A DNA stretch of 64,000 nucleotides, from assembly GCA_029962745.1 (NCBI GenBank), contig CM057154.1, forward strand, positions 20,278,857 through 20,342,856, written 5' to 3'. A program made the translations under genes and the position numbers. Of the stretch, positions 22,984-35,509 are shown one piece after another (position 1 is the stretch's first letter; each line of letters begins with the position of its first letter). The notes beneath the pieces were generated by a model. That model saw nothing but the letters and a program-made list of their open reading frames with translations. It searched no databases and was not told where the DNA came from. The stretch comes from Echinometra lucunter (lineage: Eukaryota > Echinodermata > Echinoidea > Camarodonta > Echinometridae).

Positions 22984-23389
22984 CTCATTCATGACAGCAG
23001 GCCCTCATTGTGTGGTTTGGCCCAATAACTTTTGATACAGTCTGAAAATCATTAACCAGTACCTGAGCAGAAAGAGCAAAAAATTATGCGCATACCATGC
23101 CCTTTGTGGTTGTGTTGATATTTCTTGTTGGATGCTGAAAATGCTTACAAATGAAAATAGGCACTGAAATCCTTAAATTGGCAATGTGATGGAAGTTCAA
23201 AATCACTGTCTTCCATACATATTGGCAACTTCGCTAACTTCTCAACATACTTTCTGTCAATTCATATTCATTTCAAATACACGATTTTTTATCATATAAA
23301 TGCAGCAATTCGACAAAGTACTGGTGTTGCCCATTTGAAGAAGAAACACTGATGGAATTAGGGTTCAAAGAATTCCTCTCGTGAATGGG
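22984..23389. mobile_element. TTAA-type MITE (CCCATTC family), reverse orientation
   Basis: Shares 'agcagaaagagcaaaaaatt', 'ccttaaattggcaatgtgat' and 'ttctgtcaattcatattcat' with the other family members, in the orientation opposite to 15168. Left flank is TTAA (22980-22983); the right has drifted to GTAA. Confidence 0.75.
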
Positions 23390-23391
23390 GT

Positions 23392-24190
23392 AACAAAAAG
23401 CTTTGTAACAACCTTCTGTATATACACTGTAGCTCTTAGCAAATTGTCTATAATGCCCAGATACAGCTGGCCATGGAATGGGTAAACATGTAGACCACCA
23501 TTTTGAGTGGACTGTGATCATGTTACCATGGCAACAGATTGGTAAGACTATTCATCGATGGCAGGTTGTAAATGCATTGCTCTCGGAAACAGGGAAAGGT
23601 GGCAAATTTGTCCCTGGCACTTCTGGTATTGGCCATGGAGAAGAGGTATTAAAATGAAAAGAAGAAAAAAAGTTAGGCCTGCATTAGTTAGATTAATTGA
23701 GCCATTCAGTGTGTTGTTTTCATGGTAGTAGCCAGGGAGGTATATTATGTAGTCAATGTCCAGTGGTATTTGTCACGTAAAATGTAACCTGGGTATTCAA
23801 GGAGTAAATCTGCCATGCTCATGCAGTGTAAATATTTCTACAAGCCAGAAACTGTATTCAGAAAAAATATTAATCTGGATTTGTTGACTGCTTGCCAGTA
23901 TCTGTATGACTGTTCATGGACTAATCTAAATCAAGCCCTCCATGAAGACAGTTTAACATAGGGTTAAAATCCTTCTGCCTCTCAATAGTGCAAATACCCG
24001 TTACTTTAAAAAAAAAACACATCTTAAAGGGGTACCCAATGCTGAAACAATGTTAATTCATTTAAAAGAGCATAATTTCATCAGCAGAAAATCTTCTGCC
24101 TAAATTTTTTTTAAAAAGTCGTGTTACCAAGGAAACCCCCAAATGTGGTAAGATTTCAGGATATTTTTGACCCCTCAGCTGTGTCCCAGT
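23392..24190. other. intergenic, no gene recognised
   Basis: AT-rich with no long open frame. TTAAAGGGGTACCC at 24024-24037 looks like one end of another TTAA element, but its partner end was not found. Confidence 0.4.
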
Positions 24191-24197
24191 TTCAACT

Positions 24198-24350
24198 GGG
24201 TACCCACTTTGACGTCAAAATGACGTCAAAGTAGGTATCTTGTCGCGCAAATCTAGCAAAATGCGCGCAAGGTATAATACATATTGTACAGTCTAGCGCG
24301 CAGCACAACTGCAATGCGCAAAGCTGGGTACCCACTTTTACGTCATACCT
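24198..24350. repeat. TGACGTCA palindrome with flanking direct repeats
   Basis: A 27-bp near-palindrome at 24206-24232 holds two TGACGTCA (CRE) octamers three bases apart (24210-24217 and 24221-24228). 'CTGGGTACCCACTTT' occurs at 24196 and again near 24324, followed by a third ACGTCA. CpG-rich GCGC words lie between. It could be a fragment of a mobile element. Confidence 0.5.
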
Positions 24351-24855
24351 CATACTCAAATTTTTTGGTCAACTCTTGACTTTTTATGAGAAAATTAGCC
24401 AAAATGCATTGATTTCGATTAAAAATCATCAAATTTTTAATGTTAGAATTCTATTTTCGATCATACGTATATATATCAATTTTTTTTTTACCATTGTGTA
24501 ATCACTTGTAAGAGTGATATGAGACATAGATATACAGTATCAACATGAATGAAACAAGAACATAAAAACTTATTATACATGTACATGTACAGATACCCGG
24601 TCAAGTGTTGATTAGAGTGGGGAAGAAAGAAATACAATTTTGGTCTTCAGATTGCATGAAAGTGCAAGTAGTGTCCATTCTCAAGTTGAGAGTTGTAGAA
24701 ACTATTCAAACACATCATTTGGGTATTCTTTCATTCTTGAAACTAAAAGCTCAGTGAGTAGAACTAATTAGTACCTTTGCAAGAAGGAAGTGAAACAAAT
24801 TATTTTGTGAAATTCCTTTGTCTATTCATTGTGGTTTTTTTTAATATCTTTTTAA

Positions 24856-25260
24856 CCCATTCAAGACATAGGTCTACATTTTGTGGTTTGGCCTAATATC
24901 TTTTGATGCAAAGCCCTAAAAATCATATCAAATACATGAGCAGAAAGAGCAAAAAATTCTACACAAACTGCCCATTTTGGTTGCGTCAATATTCGTTGTT
25001 TGATGCTGAAATTTTTTTAAAGGAAAATAAGCATTAAAATCCTTAAATTGGCAATGGATAGAAAGTTTAAAATCATCGTTTTTCCCTTCAAATTGGCAAC
25101 TTTTTGACTTCACATCATAATTTCTGTCAATTTATATTCATTTCAGATACATGACGTTTTATAAGAAAAATGTAGCAATAAAATAAAAATGTTGGTGTTG
25201 CCAATTTGAAGAATAAAAGCTGATCAAATTAGGCTTTAAATAATTCCTGTCATGAATGGG
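24856..25260. mobile_element. TTAA-type MITE (CCCATTC family), reverse orientation
   Basis: Ends CCCATTCAAGACA and CTGTCATGAATGGG. Left TTAA at 24852-24855; the right flank has decayed to TCAA. The body matches 15168 in reverse: 'aggctttaaataattcctg', 'ccttaaattggcaatgg'. Confidence 0.8.
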
Positions 25261-25949
25261 TCAATGTATTTCAAAAATCAGCTTTATGCAATACATGTAC
25301 ACTGACATATTTTATAGTGTCGGATAACAACATCCATCCAAATACTCGTGTACATATGAAACCTCCAGTCATTTCTGAATATACTTCAGTTTTAATATAT
25401 TTCAGAGAAGCACACTCACTATCCCAAATTTCAAATGTGCACAAAGCTTAATATGAAAATGATATCAGTTGTAGGAATTCAATGACCATCAAAAAGATAT
25501 TTCACAAGTTTGGCATTTTCTAAAGGTCAAGACAATGCTGTGAAGGGAAAAAAGGCTCTTTGTGCCCCATATTTGTGGGTACCTACACCCTAATTTCTGT
25601 TGAGTCAAATTTGACTCGGAATGGCATCAGCTGAGAGTCAACTCTATTCCGAGTTAAAGTGACTCGACTCGGAATGGTGTGGCATCAACTGAGAATTGAC
25701 TAAATTTGAGGCAAAACGAGATTTAATTCGTCATTTGATCAGACGAATTAGGTGGTCTGTCGTCTTTTTGATAAGGATATGATATCTATGATTATGAAAG
25801 GTATATCATAGTTGGCCTTTTATTCATCATTTTCATCATCAGGGTTTGTATCACAGTCAACATAACTATCTCATTATCATGGTCATCAAGAGGATTTAGT
25901 CATTCTCAATTAAAGTCCCCATTGAGAGAAAATTTACAAAGAGGAAACA

Positions 25950-27145
25950 GCCCTGATAAAAACGTTTTGTCAACGTTCTGAAAACGTTTTGTGAACGTTT
26001 ATTAAAGACAAAGATGTAGCGGACCTAATAAAAATGTTTTGTAAACGATTTATGAACCTTCTGAAAATGTTTTGCGAATGTTTTTTAAAGACGAAGACGT
26101 AGCAGATGTAATAAAACCATTTTGTGAATGTTCTGAAAACCTTTTGTGAACGTTTACTATAGACTAAAACGTAGCGGACGTGATAAAAACGTTTTTTTTT
26201 TAAGTTATGAAAACCTTTTTGTGAACTTTCTGAAAACATTTTGTGAACATTTATTAAAAATGAAGCTGAAGCGGAACTAATAAAAACATTTTATAAACGT
26301 TTTATGAATGTTCTGAAAACGTTTTGTAAACATTATGAAAACATTTTGTGAACGTTTAAGACGTAACAGACCTAATACAAAAATTTTGTAAACGTTTTGT
26401 CAACGTTCAGAAAATGTTTTGAAAACGTTTATTAAAGACGAAGACGTAGCAGACCTAAAAAACAAACATTTTCTGGACGTTCTGAAAACGTTTTGCGAAC
26501 GTTTATAAAAGACGAAGACATAGATGACCTAATACAAACGTTTTGTAAACGTTTTGTCAACGTTCTGAAAATGTTTTGAAAACGTTTATTACAGACAAAG
26601 ACATAGCGGACCTACTAAAAATGTTTCGTGAACCTTCTGAAAACGTTTTGTAAACATTATGAAAACATTTTGTGAACGTTTAAGACGTAACAGACCTAAT
26701 ACAAACGTTTTGTAAACGTTTTGTCAACGTTCTGAAAATGTTTTGAAAACGTTTATTACAGACAAAGACATAGCGGACCTACTAAAAATGTTTCGTGAAC
26801 GTTCTGAAAACGTTTTGTAAACATTATGAAAACATTTTGTGAACGTTTAAGACGTAACAGACCTAATACAAACGTTTTGTCAACGTTCTGAAAATGTTTT
26901 GAAAACATTTATTAAAGACAAAGACATAGCAGACCTAAAAAACAAACGTTTTCTGAACGTTCTGAAAACGTTTTGCGAACGTTTGTAAAAGACGAAGACA
27001 TAGATGACCTAACAAAATAAGTTTTGTAAATGTTTTATGAACGTTCTGAAAACGTTTTGTGAACGTCTATTAAATACAAAGACGTAGCAGACATAAGAAA
27101 AATGTTTTGAGAACGTTCTGAAATCGTTTTGTGAACGATGACCTG
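25950..27145. repeat. AACGTT-rich satellite array, 167-bp higher-order unit
   Basis: About 1.2 kb of tandem variants of 'aacgttttgtgaacgtt' and 'acgttctgaaaacgttttg', spaced by 'aaagacgaagacgtagcaga'. Near-identical longer units start at 26526, 26693 and 26860, a 167-bp period. AACGTT is palindromic, so the array can pair with itself. The short minus-strand frame across it is an artefact. Confidence 0.85.
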
Positions 27146-27426
27146 ATGAACTCGAAAAATAGTCAGGTCTGAGAAGGAGACTAGCATCACAGACACAGGA
27201 CGATTTGATTTTGAGTATTAAGCAAAGTTCACCCTAAAGGTTCAGTACACGTTCATGAATCATATTTGCAATAGGGTTGTACATAAACTAATGTACACTG
27301 CATTGCAATAGACATAACAGACAAAATAACGCAGTTATGGCATTGTTTGTAATTGTATGTATAAACTTAGTCGATGAAGATGGTAATATAAAAGGACAAA
27401 AAATGTAAAAAAAAAAAAAAAAAAAA

Positions 27427-27512
27427 TTACACCGCCGTCGCCGGGAGTCGAACCAGGGACCATGAGGATGTGAGACCAGTGCTTTACCGATGGACCAGAA
27501 TATAGTCCATAG
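27427..27512 (-). repeat. tRNA-derived pseudo-tRNA/SINE head
   Basis: On the minus strand the sequence has a D-arm-like 'GGTCCATCGGTAAAGCA', 'GTCTCACATCC' near the anticodon position, and a B box 'CTGGTTCGACTCCCGG', then a T-run of about 20. The anticodon stem does not pair properly. This looks like a tRNA-derived retroelement piece rather than a working tRNA. Confidence 0.55.
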
Positions 27513-28129
27513 AGATAACACGTAGATGGAAAATGGGATTCCTAAATCATATCTTCCAGTTCAAATTTCGATATGTTCCTGGCATCTGATTAAAAAATAA
27601 ATGGCACACTTACGATAGAGAATTTTCTCAGCTACAACATACTCGAAGCTGGGCGAAAATCGAGCAGAAATAATGGAGCTGTTGCTCAAAAAACGCAGGA
27701 ATGTAGAATCAAGAATTAGAAAAAGGTCATATCCCATAGACAATACACGCAAAAAGTGAAAAAATGACATGCCTCCGTTTATCGTAAGATTAGACCATGA
27801 TGCAGTTCTCAAAATGAAAAATGAAGGCAATTGGTATATAAGAGCATTGTCTCAGCTACAACATACTGAAATCCCAGCGAAAATCAACCAACAATAAGCG
27901 AGATAGTCTTGATTAAAGGTTAAAAAACATGACGTCATAATTGAAAAAATGAAATTTTGAGTTGACATGAGAATATGGTAACGTTCCGACGGTTCGACCC
28001 CCAAATTTTTTTCATGAATTCAAATCTTCAACTCATAGGCTTTCAGAAAATGTAAAAAAAATGGGGGGTCCCCATGCTTTTTAACGAGCTATGGCGGATT
28101 TTAAAGGGGCATATTTTTGCATGTTTTTA

Positions 28130-28450
28130 CGTTATTTGCCCCATAGACGCGCGCACGGATTTTAAATTTTGACGCGCGCGTGCGGTGTTATGGTCATTTG
28201 AAATCGATTCTAAATTGATGGAAATGGTCAAGAAATGTCTCAGAATTGCAAATCAAGTGAAAAAACGGCGTTTTTACGTTATTTACGAGTTGCGCACGCG
28301 CAAAACGCACGCGCGGGCGCTTACGCGCGGAAATTTTTGAAATGCTTAAAATGCCCTGAAATGGATTTTGGTTTGATCCTTGACTGATTTTGAGCATTTT
28401 TAAATTTTGCGCGCGCACTGACGCGCGGACGTACGCGTACGCGCACGTTT
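28130..28450. repeat. CpG-dense alternating GCGC block
   Basis: Runs such as 'gacgcgcgcgtgcgg', 'gcgcacgcgcaaaacgcacg' and 'gacgtacgcgtacgcgcacg' stand out in otherwise AT-rich DNA. Alternating purine-pyrimidine CG/CA steps favour left-handed DNA. Part of the inner mobile element. Confidence 0.6.
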
Positions 28451-28917
28451 GAAAAGTTGGAATTGTTCAGATTGATATGAATATTCATCATGCCAAATAT
28501 GAATGAAAAATGACATTCCGTTATGAAGATATGATCATGAGTTGATTTTTACAAAATGGCGCCTGGATGACGTCACGATGACCCGATGACCTTGAAAATG
28601 ACTAGAAATCCGAGATCTCGTTATGACTGATGATTCCTGAAAATTTGACGAAAAATGATTCAGCCAGTTCTGAGATCTCGACTGCACAAAAAAGTGGGTA
28701 CCAATAAAAAGAATAATAATAATAATTAATAATGAAGAATAAAGAAAATTCAGACGAAATTAAAAGGTGATCTGTCATGATATGACAGACCACCTAATAA
28801 CTCCATTCCGAGTCACATTAATTTGGAAATCCAAGTCACTTTAACTCCAAATAGAGTTGACTCTGAGCTGACTCCATTCTGAGTCAAATTTTACTCCACA
28901 GAAAAAGGAGTGTAGGA

Positions 28918-31395
28918 ATGTATGCTATCTTACTCTCTTTCCAATATATTCTGCCATTACCTTATTCTGGATCATATAAAGACGACTGTTTTGTAACAAT
29001 GCAACGAAGGTCATCACTACCTGTACATGTTGCTCTAACATTGTCCTCGGCTTTTGGAAGTAAGTCGTGCCAACACACGCTCTTTAGAAATGTGGTTCCT
29101 CTCAAAATTTAATTTTGATCATGTTTTATATCACTGGAGCAATTTGATCAATTACTGCAGGTGGCCAAAGGGGTTGCCATGGCAATAAATAGTGTATGTA
29201 ACTGTGCACCTGTCAGATAAGGAAGTCGTTTATGTTTTAGATATTTGTCTGGTAATCAACGCTTTTATTTACCGTGCATGCCCTACATTCATCAAATACA
29301 TTATTGCACATATTGTAACAAAAATTATTGTGCATATAGAACTGAACAGAAAGCTCCACATAAAATTAGATTTTTCTATAGTTGATTTGAAATCATAGAA
29401 CTCTTTTAGTAATTTTGAAGTGTAGGCTCATATGTCATGTTTCAATTTTGCTTTTTCATTTCTTTCTTCTTCTTTTTTTTTTTTTTTTGGAGGGGGGCGG
29501 TGGGCAGGGTCCTAAAGAAATTTCTGTTATGAAATATTTGTCTGTCATAAATTAACATACACATGACTGGTAGAATAAGAATTTGGATGTTCTTTTCACA
29601 GAAATGAAAAATGACATTGTCTTTCCAGATATTGTGCTGTACCAAATGATATTAAATACTTTGTGGAAAACAGCAATTATAATCAGTCATATATTTTCAG
29701 TGTTCATATGGGTGTGCTATTTTATTTCCACATTTTTAATGTTACATTATGAGGACTTATATAGGCTTTAACAAGTATCAGGTAAGTCTTTTGAATACCA
29801 GTAGCCTTGTATTAGGATTTCATTTTGTACTTTAATTCTAACGGTGCAAATTCTATTTGATTTTTTTTTTTGCAGTGATTTTTGATGGCATAGAACAGGA
29901 TTTCAATGGGAACCATACCTGATTTTTATATTTCTGGGAAATGATTTCAAGTTGAAATGACAAACAGAAAATAGAGTTGTATGAAAGAATAAAGAGGAAG
30001 TCTGGTGCTTCAATATGGTTTAGGATCATGTACATGTATGATATCATCAGTAAATTAATGAAGAATTTTGTTACTTGTGTGCATATCAGTTGTATTTATG
30101 GGTAACTTTTCATCTATTTGATGGTACCACCAGACCTAGAATTTGCTACTAAAAAAAAAAGGATTTGAAACAGAGAAATGAGGAAGTTTGAGAAAACCAG
30201 ATAAATGAAAAACCATTTGATTATCTGACATTCTGCATGTGTGAAACCAATGAAGAATCCATTCCATCTCCAGTCAGATGGCTGTTATGCCATTTTGAGT
30301 GAATTCAATAATCAAGAGGCTCTCTTGATTATTTTCTTATATATATTTTCATATTATTTTGTCTGATCTTACAACACTTCACTAATCCATTTTGAAAATA
30401 TTCTGCTGTCATAAATGCAAATCTAAGCTTGGGTTTGGTTGCTGTTTGAAATTGGAAGGACATAAATATTTTTGTTTTCAGTTTTTCACTCATGGAACTT
30501 CCTCTCTCTTTTTTTTTTCTTCAAGTGAGCCGTCATGATGTATTTTAGTCATCTAGCTCAAAGTAGTTGAAAAAAATCAGTGATGCATTTATGTGAAAGA
30601 CCTGTCAAACTGTAAAGCTTTGTTCCCCTTCACTATCATGGAAAACTTTAATGCCTGCATCCAAAACAGTTTGTGGAAGGTCCTTTTGAAACAGAAGAGA
30701 AACGGGGTACTAGAAGGAATTCTGAAAATTCTATCGGCTGTGAAAATACTACATCAGGTCACTGAACACAATTGTAATTTCATCGAAATAAAACCCATAT
30801 GAGCATATCAAAGAGTTTTAATTTGCAGTGTGAGCTTTCTCATTGCATAAGATAAAACCTCACAGATTTATCAGAAATTTCTCAAATTCGAAAAATTATC
30901 TGTTCCCTCACAGCAATGGATCGTTATCTCATAAATACATTTTCTTTAGTATAGAGTCATTGCAAGATTGGTAAATATCACTGTAAAAAGTGTATTGTTT
31001 ATGAATGCACAAATTTTCACTCGAGGTTCCATAAAAACATTGAAACATGTTTCCCCTCTCTCCTGGGCCCACATTATCATTAGAGTAAGACCATACACAC
31101 TCGCAGGATTAATAACGACTATTAGCGACAAAAGCATTCAGAAAGCGTTGCAATTGCCAAGGAGATTCTCTTGTCATAACGTTCAACCTTCGGTTAGTGA
31201 AGTAATCTCACTCATCTCATTGACAAAACAAGCCTTGGATATCTCCACCTGAGATAAGTCTACACGTCCAGGGGTATTCATGTCATGGAAGTCTTGGTGT
31301 ACAGACCATTTTTGGTGAGGTTTATTTTATGTTTATTTTGTTATCAAGCAATAATGCATTATGCGCGTGTGTGTGTGTGATGAAAGGAAAGCGTT
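28918..31395. other. intergenic, no gene recognised
   Basis: AT-rich. A short frame at 28918-29090 ends at a donor-like 'TTTGGAA|GTAAGT' (about 29060), but no matching acceptor or known domain was found. A T-run lies at 29470-29488. Nothing else could be supported. Confidence 0.4.
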
Positions 31396-31396
31396 A

Positions 31397-31545
31397 TAGA
31401 GGTGCTGTGGTTGAGTGTTTTAAGGCGCTTGACTGGAGATGCGAGAGTCGAGGGTTCGATTCCCGCTGCGGCACTTATGCCCCTGAGCATGGTATTTTAT
31501 CTACATTGCTCCTTTCTCTTATGTCAAATAAATGAACATGCTATA
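31397..31545 (+). repeat. tRNA-derived SINE, 3'-truncated
   Basis: Begins 'TAGAGGTGCTGTGG' like the SINE at 2588 (minus). It has 'GAGTGTTTTAAGGCGC' in the A-box/D-arm position and a B box 'GGGTTCGATTCCC' at 31452-31464, then a shared body 'tatcttacattgctcc'-like segment (31498-31512). A Ser/Leu-type head is likely. The open frame at 31329-31535 is SINE-derived. Confidence 0.7.
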
Positions 31546-31549
31546 GGCA

Positions 31550-34500
31550 TCTGAAAAGCAATGTGTGCAAGCATTTTTTCTTTTTCTAAGTTATAGGTTA
31601 TACCTGAAAAGATAATAATCTTATAAGTCAATTAAATACCTCGAAATTCAAAAGCGTTGTCGCCACTATAAATTAGCAAAATTATTATGAAGAGGGTTAG
31701 ATGCGGAGGCTTCATAAAATTGCATTTCTGTTTCAAGACTAAATCCTTTTGAAGAACTCATTAATTGAAAACGCTAGTACGGTGTATTGTGAAAAGAAGC
31801 CCTTTCCGTAGAACTTTTATGTGATAATCTGCTGCCCTAGCAGACAGCCTGTCTGAAATGATAGACTAATCCTTATCCTATGGGTATTTCTACTAAAAAC
31901 ACTCTGTACCAATTAGCGCTGCTACATTCGACTATCCACAGTTGATTGCTGAGTCAGTCCGTCATGGTTAGTCGTTATCGATGCTTCAAATGCGAAGTGG
32001 CGTGTCGTTAGGGCTGAGAGAAACGTGCGGCGATGTTGGGAACGAGATGAGTTGCTAATGACAGCGTTATGATGTATATCGTCTAATGGGTGCGCTAATT
32101 GGAGACATGTATTGCAGTTGCAGATAGAGTGGACGATTTGAAAGTGAGTTTTCATTCAACGGTCACCTTATCGTTTTATCATGATGTTTTTATCCTGCAA
32201 AGGATTTTGAGTGAGGTTTGGTAACTGTATTCAAATTCTTATGAGTGAAGACTTGTTAATACCAGTAATTTGATTGAGTGCTTTACTCTGTACACATTGT
32301 ATTATACTTGCTTTTGCAAAGAATTTTTGAGTCTTGTGAGAGCCCAAGGTTAAATTTCATTTTTAGTTTCGACTTAACATTACTGAATTCATAATTTACA
32401 TAATTTAAATGATTCTTATTGGGCAATCAGGCTATATTTGTTTCTTTGTGATCTTAATGTCTGACAAAGGGTATTTTAAATGTACACAAAATCATGATCA
32501 TGGTTTGTGGCAGCTTTGTGTTGAATTTCAGTAATCAAATTTTAGTAATCAGTTTGATTGGTTAGATAATATGTGAAAGAACTTGTTTCCAGAAAATATC
32601 AGAGCTGGAACAGTGATTTGAATGCTGAAGATACACCCTTTTGCAAGGGAAAAAACCCCCTCTTGAATTGCCTCTCTCTCATCTTGGTACATAATTCCTG
32701 TGTTTATATACAAAAAATTCATTATATGGCTACACCAGAACTTTATGGCTATACCGAAACAGTATAGCTATACGATGGATCTGTGCTTCTGAACATTGAC
32801 TAACGAAACAACGTATAAAGGAACGTTGTACAATGAAACTAGGGTCTGAGCTTTGTTACGAGCTAGAACTTGATAAAGAATCACAGCCCATGTGTGTCTG
32901 ATCATATGGCGACCATGGAACGATATAACAGGGCGGGCTTAACGTGAGCATGGTCGAAGGAGACATGAACTTGTCATGGCAACATGCGTAGTAGGAAATG
33001 CGCATCTATACAATTTTTTTCCTGAGAGGTGGGGATGTGTGTCTGAACGGTCAGTAGGTTATATGATGAAAATTTTATACGTTTCTTTATCAAGTTCCTG
33101 TATAAACCTTTTGTGTCTGAACAGGGGGCATGTCTTTTGATGGAGACCATGTCATTACTGTCCATTTGATGATTGTCATCCTTGATCCATTAAAGGAGGG
33201 GTGTCCATCTTTTGATTCGGCCTCATCCGATCGTAATTGGAGCTGCCAGCTAAAAGTGATGAGCTCTTCAGTGCCCCCTTATTCCTCCCTGTATGCTTAT
33301 ACCCATCCCTGGCTGCCAGCTTGCCCTGGGCAGGGGAATCTGTCAGTCTGATTTTTCATCTTGAGTAAGAAATTTTTTTAAAAAGAAGACATTTACCAGC
33401 CTTTTCCACACGAAATCTAAAGTCATGTTAGGAGAATTACTCTTCATTGGTTGTTGGGACTGTATAGCATTCAAGCCTGTGCTTTTTCTTGCTAGAATTA
33501 GGAGGGATAAAATTTGGAGCCAAGATCGTGTGCACCATAGTTTAATTCTGTCTAGGCATATTTCTTGTAAAAAAAAAAAAATTGGATTTAGCTCTACAGT
33601 GCTGCTCATGAGCCACGTATGTTCACGAGTGTGTTTTTAATGCTCGCTGCCATATTGGCAAATGGCTATTGTATTTTTCTGAATTAATTAAACTGGTTCG
33701 ATGGGCAGTGCCAATTCCATTTCCTGAGATCGTTCCCCGCTAATGAGCAAATAAAGCCTCTCGATCGATACCCGTATCCATATGATTTGCAAAATGAATA
33801 TGTCTGAAAATATGAATCTGGCTCTATCGTGAAGGCTACATTATAACACATAGATTTTAAAGATATTGCGTAAAATGAAGAATGAAAACTTCTTGTAAAA
33901 TTCATGAATAATATGCAAAAACTTGTACTGCATATCACTTTCTACGATAATTTTTTAAAATCTAACTTAATCGAAGGTAAATGTAGTATTGCTCTTATAG
34001 CAGAAGGCCCAAACTACGATTTAAACAAAAAATTGCATTGCATCCATTGCTGAATTTCTCATGAAGGACTTTTGAACACACAGTAAGATTTGTAATTCAA
34101 ACATAGATGAGATTCATGTACTATGCTGGTATCAGGCATTGCCCCAGGGATGTTCGGCAGTGGCACTCATGATTTGTATTGCTTAAGCAAATTGAAGATA
34201 AAATGAAATCCAGCCACAGATGCAGAACCAAATCTGGTCCAGTTTTAGAAAAATGTACACTTAAAAGGATGTCTATGATATTTAAGCACGGAAAAGTTAA
34301 ATACTGAATTATGAGGGGTAAATAATAAATAATATGTGGCGTGAAGTGAATATGGCCTCTTTTCCTGACGACAGCCGGTGGGAAAATGAACTTCAAATTA
34401 AGCTTTTGGAAAGTTATACTTATGATAATTTACTCACTTATAGAACACGGATAGATGTAGATTTCATATACTTGACCCAGTATTTTTCTGAATGTTCTAA

Positions 34501-34795
34501 ACAATTTATACTTAAATAAAATTAAATTGATTGCGTAAAGAGATTTCAAAAATATATAAACGAGTATTTCCGCCCTCATTGACCGTTTTGTCCACAACCC
34601 ATGTATAAACCATGCAAGATGTCAGTGCGCATGAAACCCTTATTTGTTGTGTAGTGAATGAACTTACGTGGAGCATGTAGTAATAGTAATATTTGTGCAA
34701 ACTGTACTCTTTTTATTTGACCATTTAATTAACATTCTCCTAATTATATGAGCAACACTGGTGATAATACATGTTGAACATGCCATGGAAGTGAT
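31550..34795. other. intergenic, no gene recognised
   Basis: Moderately AT-rich and largely single-copy in appearance. An inverted pair 'gaacttgataaagaa' (about 32868) and 'ttctttatcaagttc' (about 33083) hints at one small element. Open frames of 60-90 codons carry no recognisable motif. Confidence 0.4.
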
Positions 34796-34800
34796 TGTAA

Positions 34801-35462
34801 AACCCTAGTCACACTAGAGGCGGAATGAGCTGGAATGAAGTCCACATGAAAATTCTTTGTACATTCCTGGATATTCGAAGTGCATTCTAAAAACTCTGAC
34901 TGCATTCTGAGTGCATTGCAAATATTCGGGTCCATTCTTGTGGCCGGCCCGAATGTTTTGCTCATGTGCAAAACTTTCGAGGTGCATTCGAAGTGGAGAA
35001 ATATCGAATGGCATTTGAAATGCATTCTTACTGCACTCTGACTGCATTCTGAATATTCTTACGACATTCCAACAGCATTCGAAGCATTCTGATCGCATTC
35101 AAGGGAGAGTCGAATCGCAGAAAAATGAAAATCCTGGAAATCCTGTGTAGTTGCAGATGCTCTCGTCCTTCTCGAGATTCCTGTGACCATTTTACACCCT
35201 ATCAGGAACCATTCCGGCCGCATTCTTGATACTCTCTGGACATTCTAAGTACATTCGAAGTACATTTAAAGTATTTTAGGCTGCATTCTGTTTATATTCT
35301 TGAACGTTATTCGAGGCTGGTTCGAAGGACGTTCTAAGTATTCGAATGGCAGTTAGGTCAAATATGAAATTCCCTCCTGAATGTGGCGCGAATTTTAAAA
35401 ATTCTTCATTCCGGCTGGTTCTGCTTGAGTCCTGCTGATTCTGAATAAGTGTGACGAGGGTA
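34801..35462. mobile_element. MITE built of CATTC repeats (Harbinger-like)
   Basis: Ends AACCCTAGTCACACT and AGTGTGACGAGGGTA. TAA at 34798-34800 and 35463-35465 is a plausible 3-bp target duplication. The interior is filled with degenerate 'gcattctgagtgcattc'-like units in one orientation, about every 15-25 bp. The short minus-strand frames (M/H/F/E rich) reflect this repeat. Confidence 0.7.
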
Positions 35463-35509
35463 TAACAGACTTCCTATTACCCTATCAAATACAAATACCC
35501 TATCAGATA

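Larger units (their letters stand above)
25748..28797. mobile_element. inner element with ATTAGGTGGTCTGTC ends
   Basis: ATTAGGTGGTCTGTC at 25748-25762 is matched in inverse by GACAGACCACCTAAT at 28783-28797. Between them are the AACGTT satellite (25950-27145), a tRNA-like segment (27427-27512), a diverged internal duplication ('tctcagctacaacatact' at about 27627 and 27850), and a GCGC-dense block (28130-28450). No coding sequence. The composite suggests a satellite-bearing non-autonomous transposon. Confidence 0.6.
25582..28916. mobile_element. outer inverted-repeat element, 3.3 kb, with nested insertion
   Basis: The left arm (25582-about 25680: CCTACACCCT, 'gagtcaaatttgactcggaa', 'gagagtcaactctattccga') is mirrored by the right arm (about 28800-28916, 'gagtcaaattttactcc' and 'gagtgtagg'). 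Both arms are packed with GACTC/GAGTC words. The middle is occupied by a second inverted-repeat element. No transposase frame was found. Target duplication is unclear. Confidence 0.7.

Noticed and set aside
31400..31475. Functional tRNA gene
   Set aside because: The anticodon arm does not pair and SINE body sequence follows; the same applies to 2511-2588 and 27427-27512.
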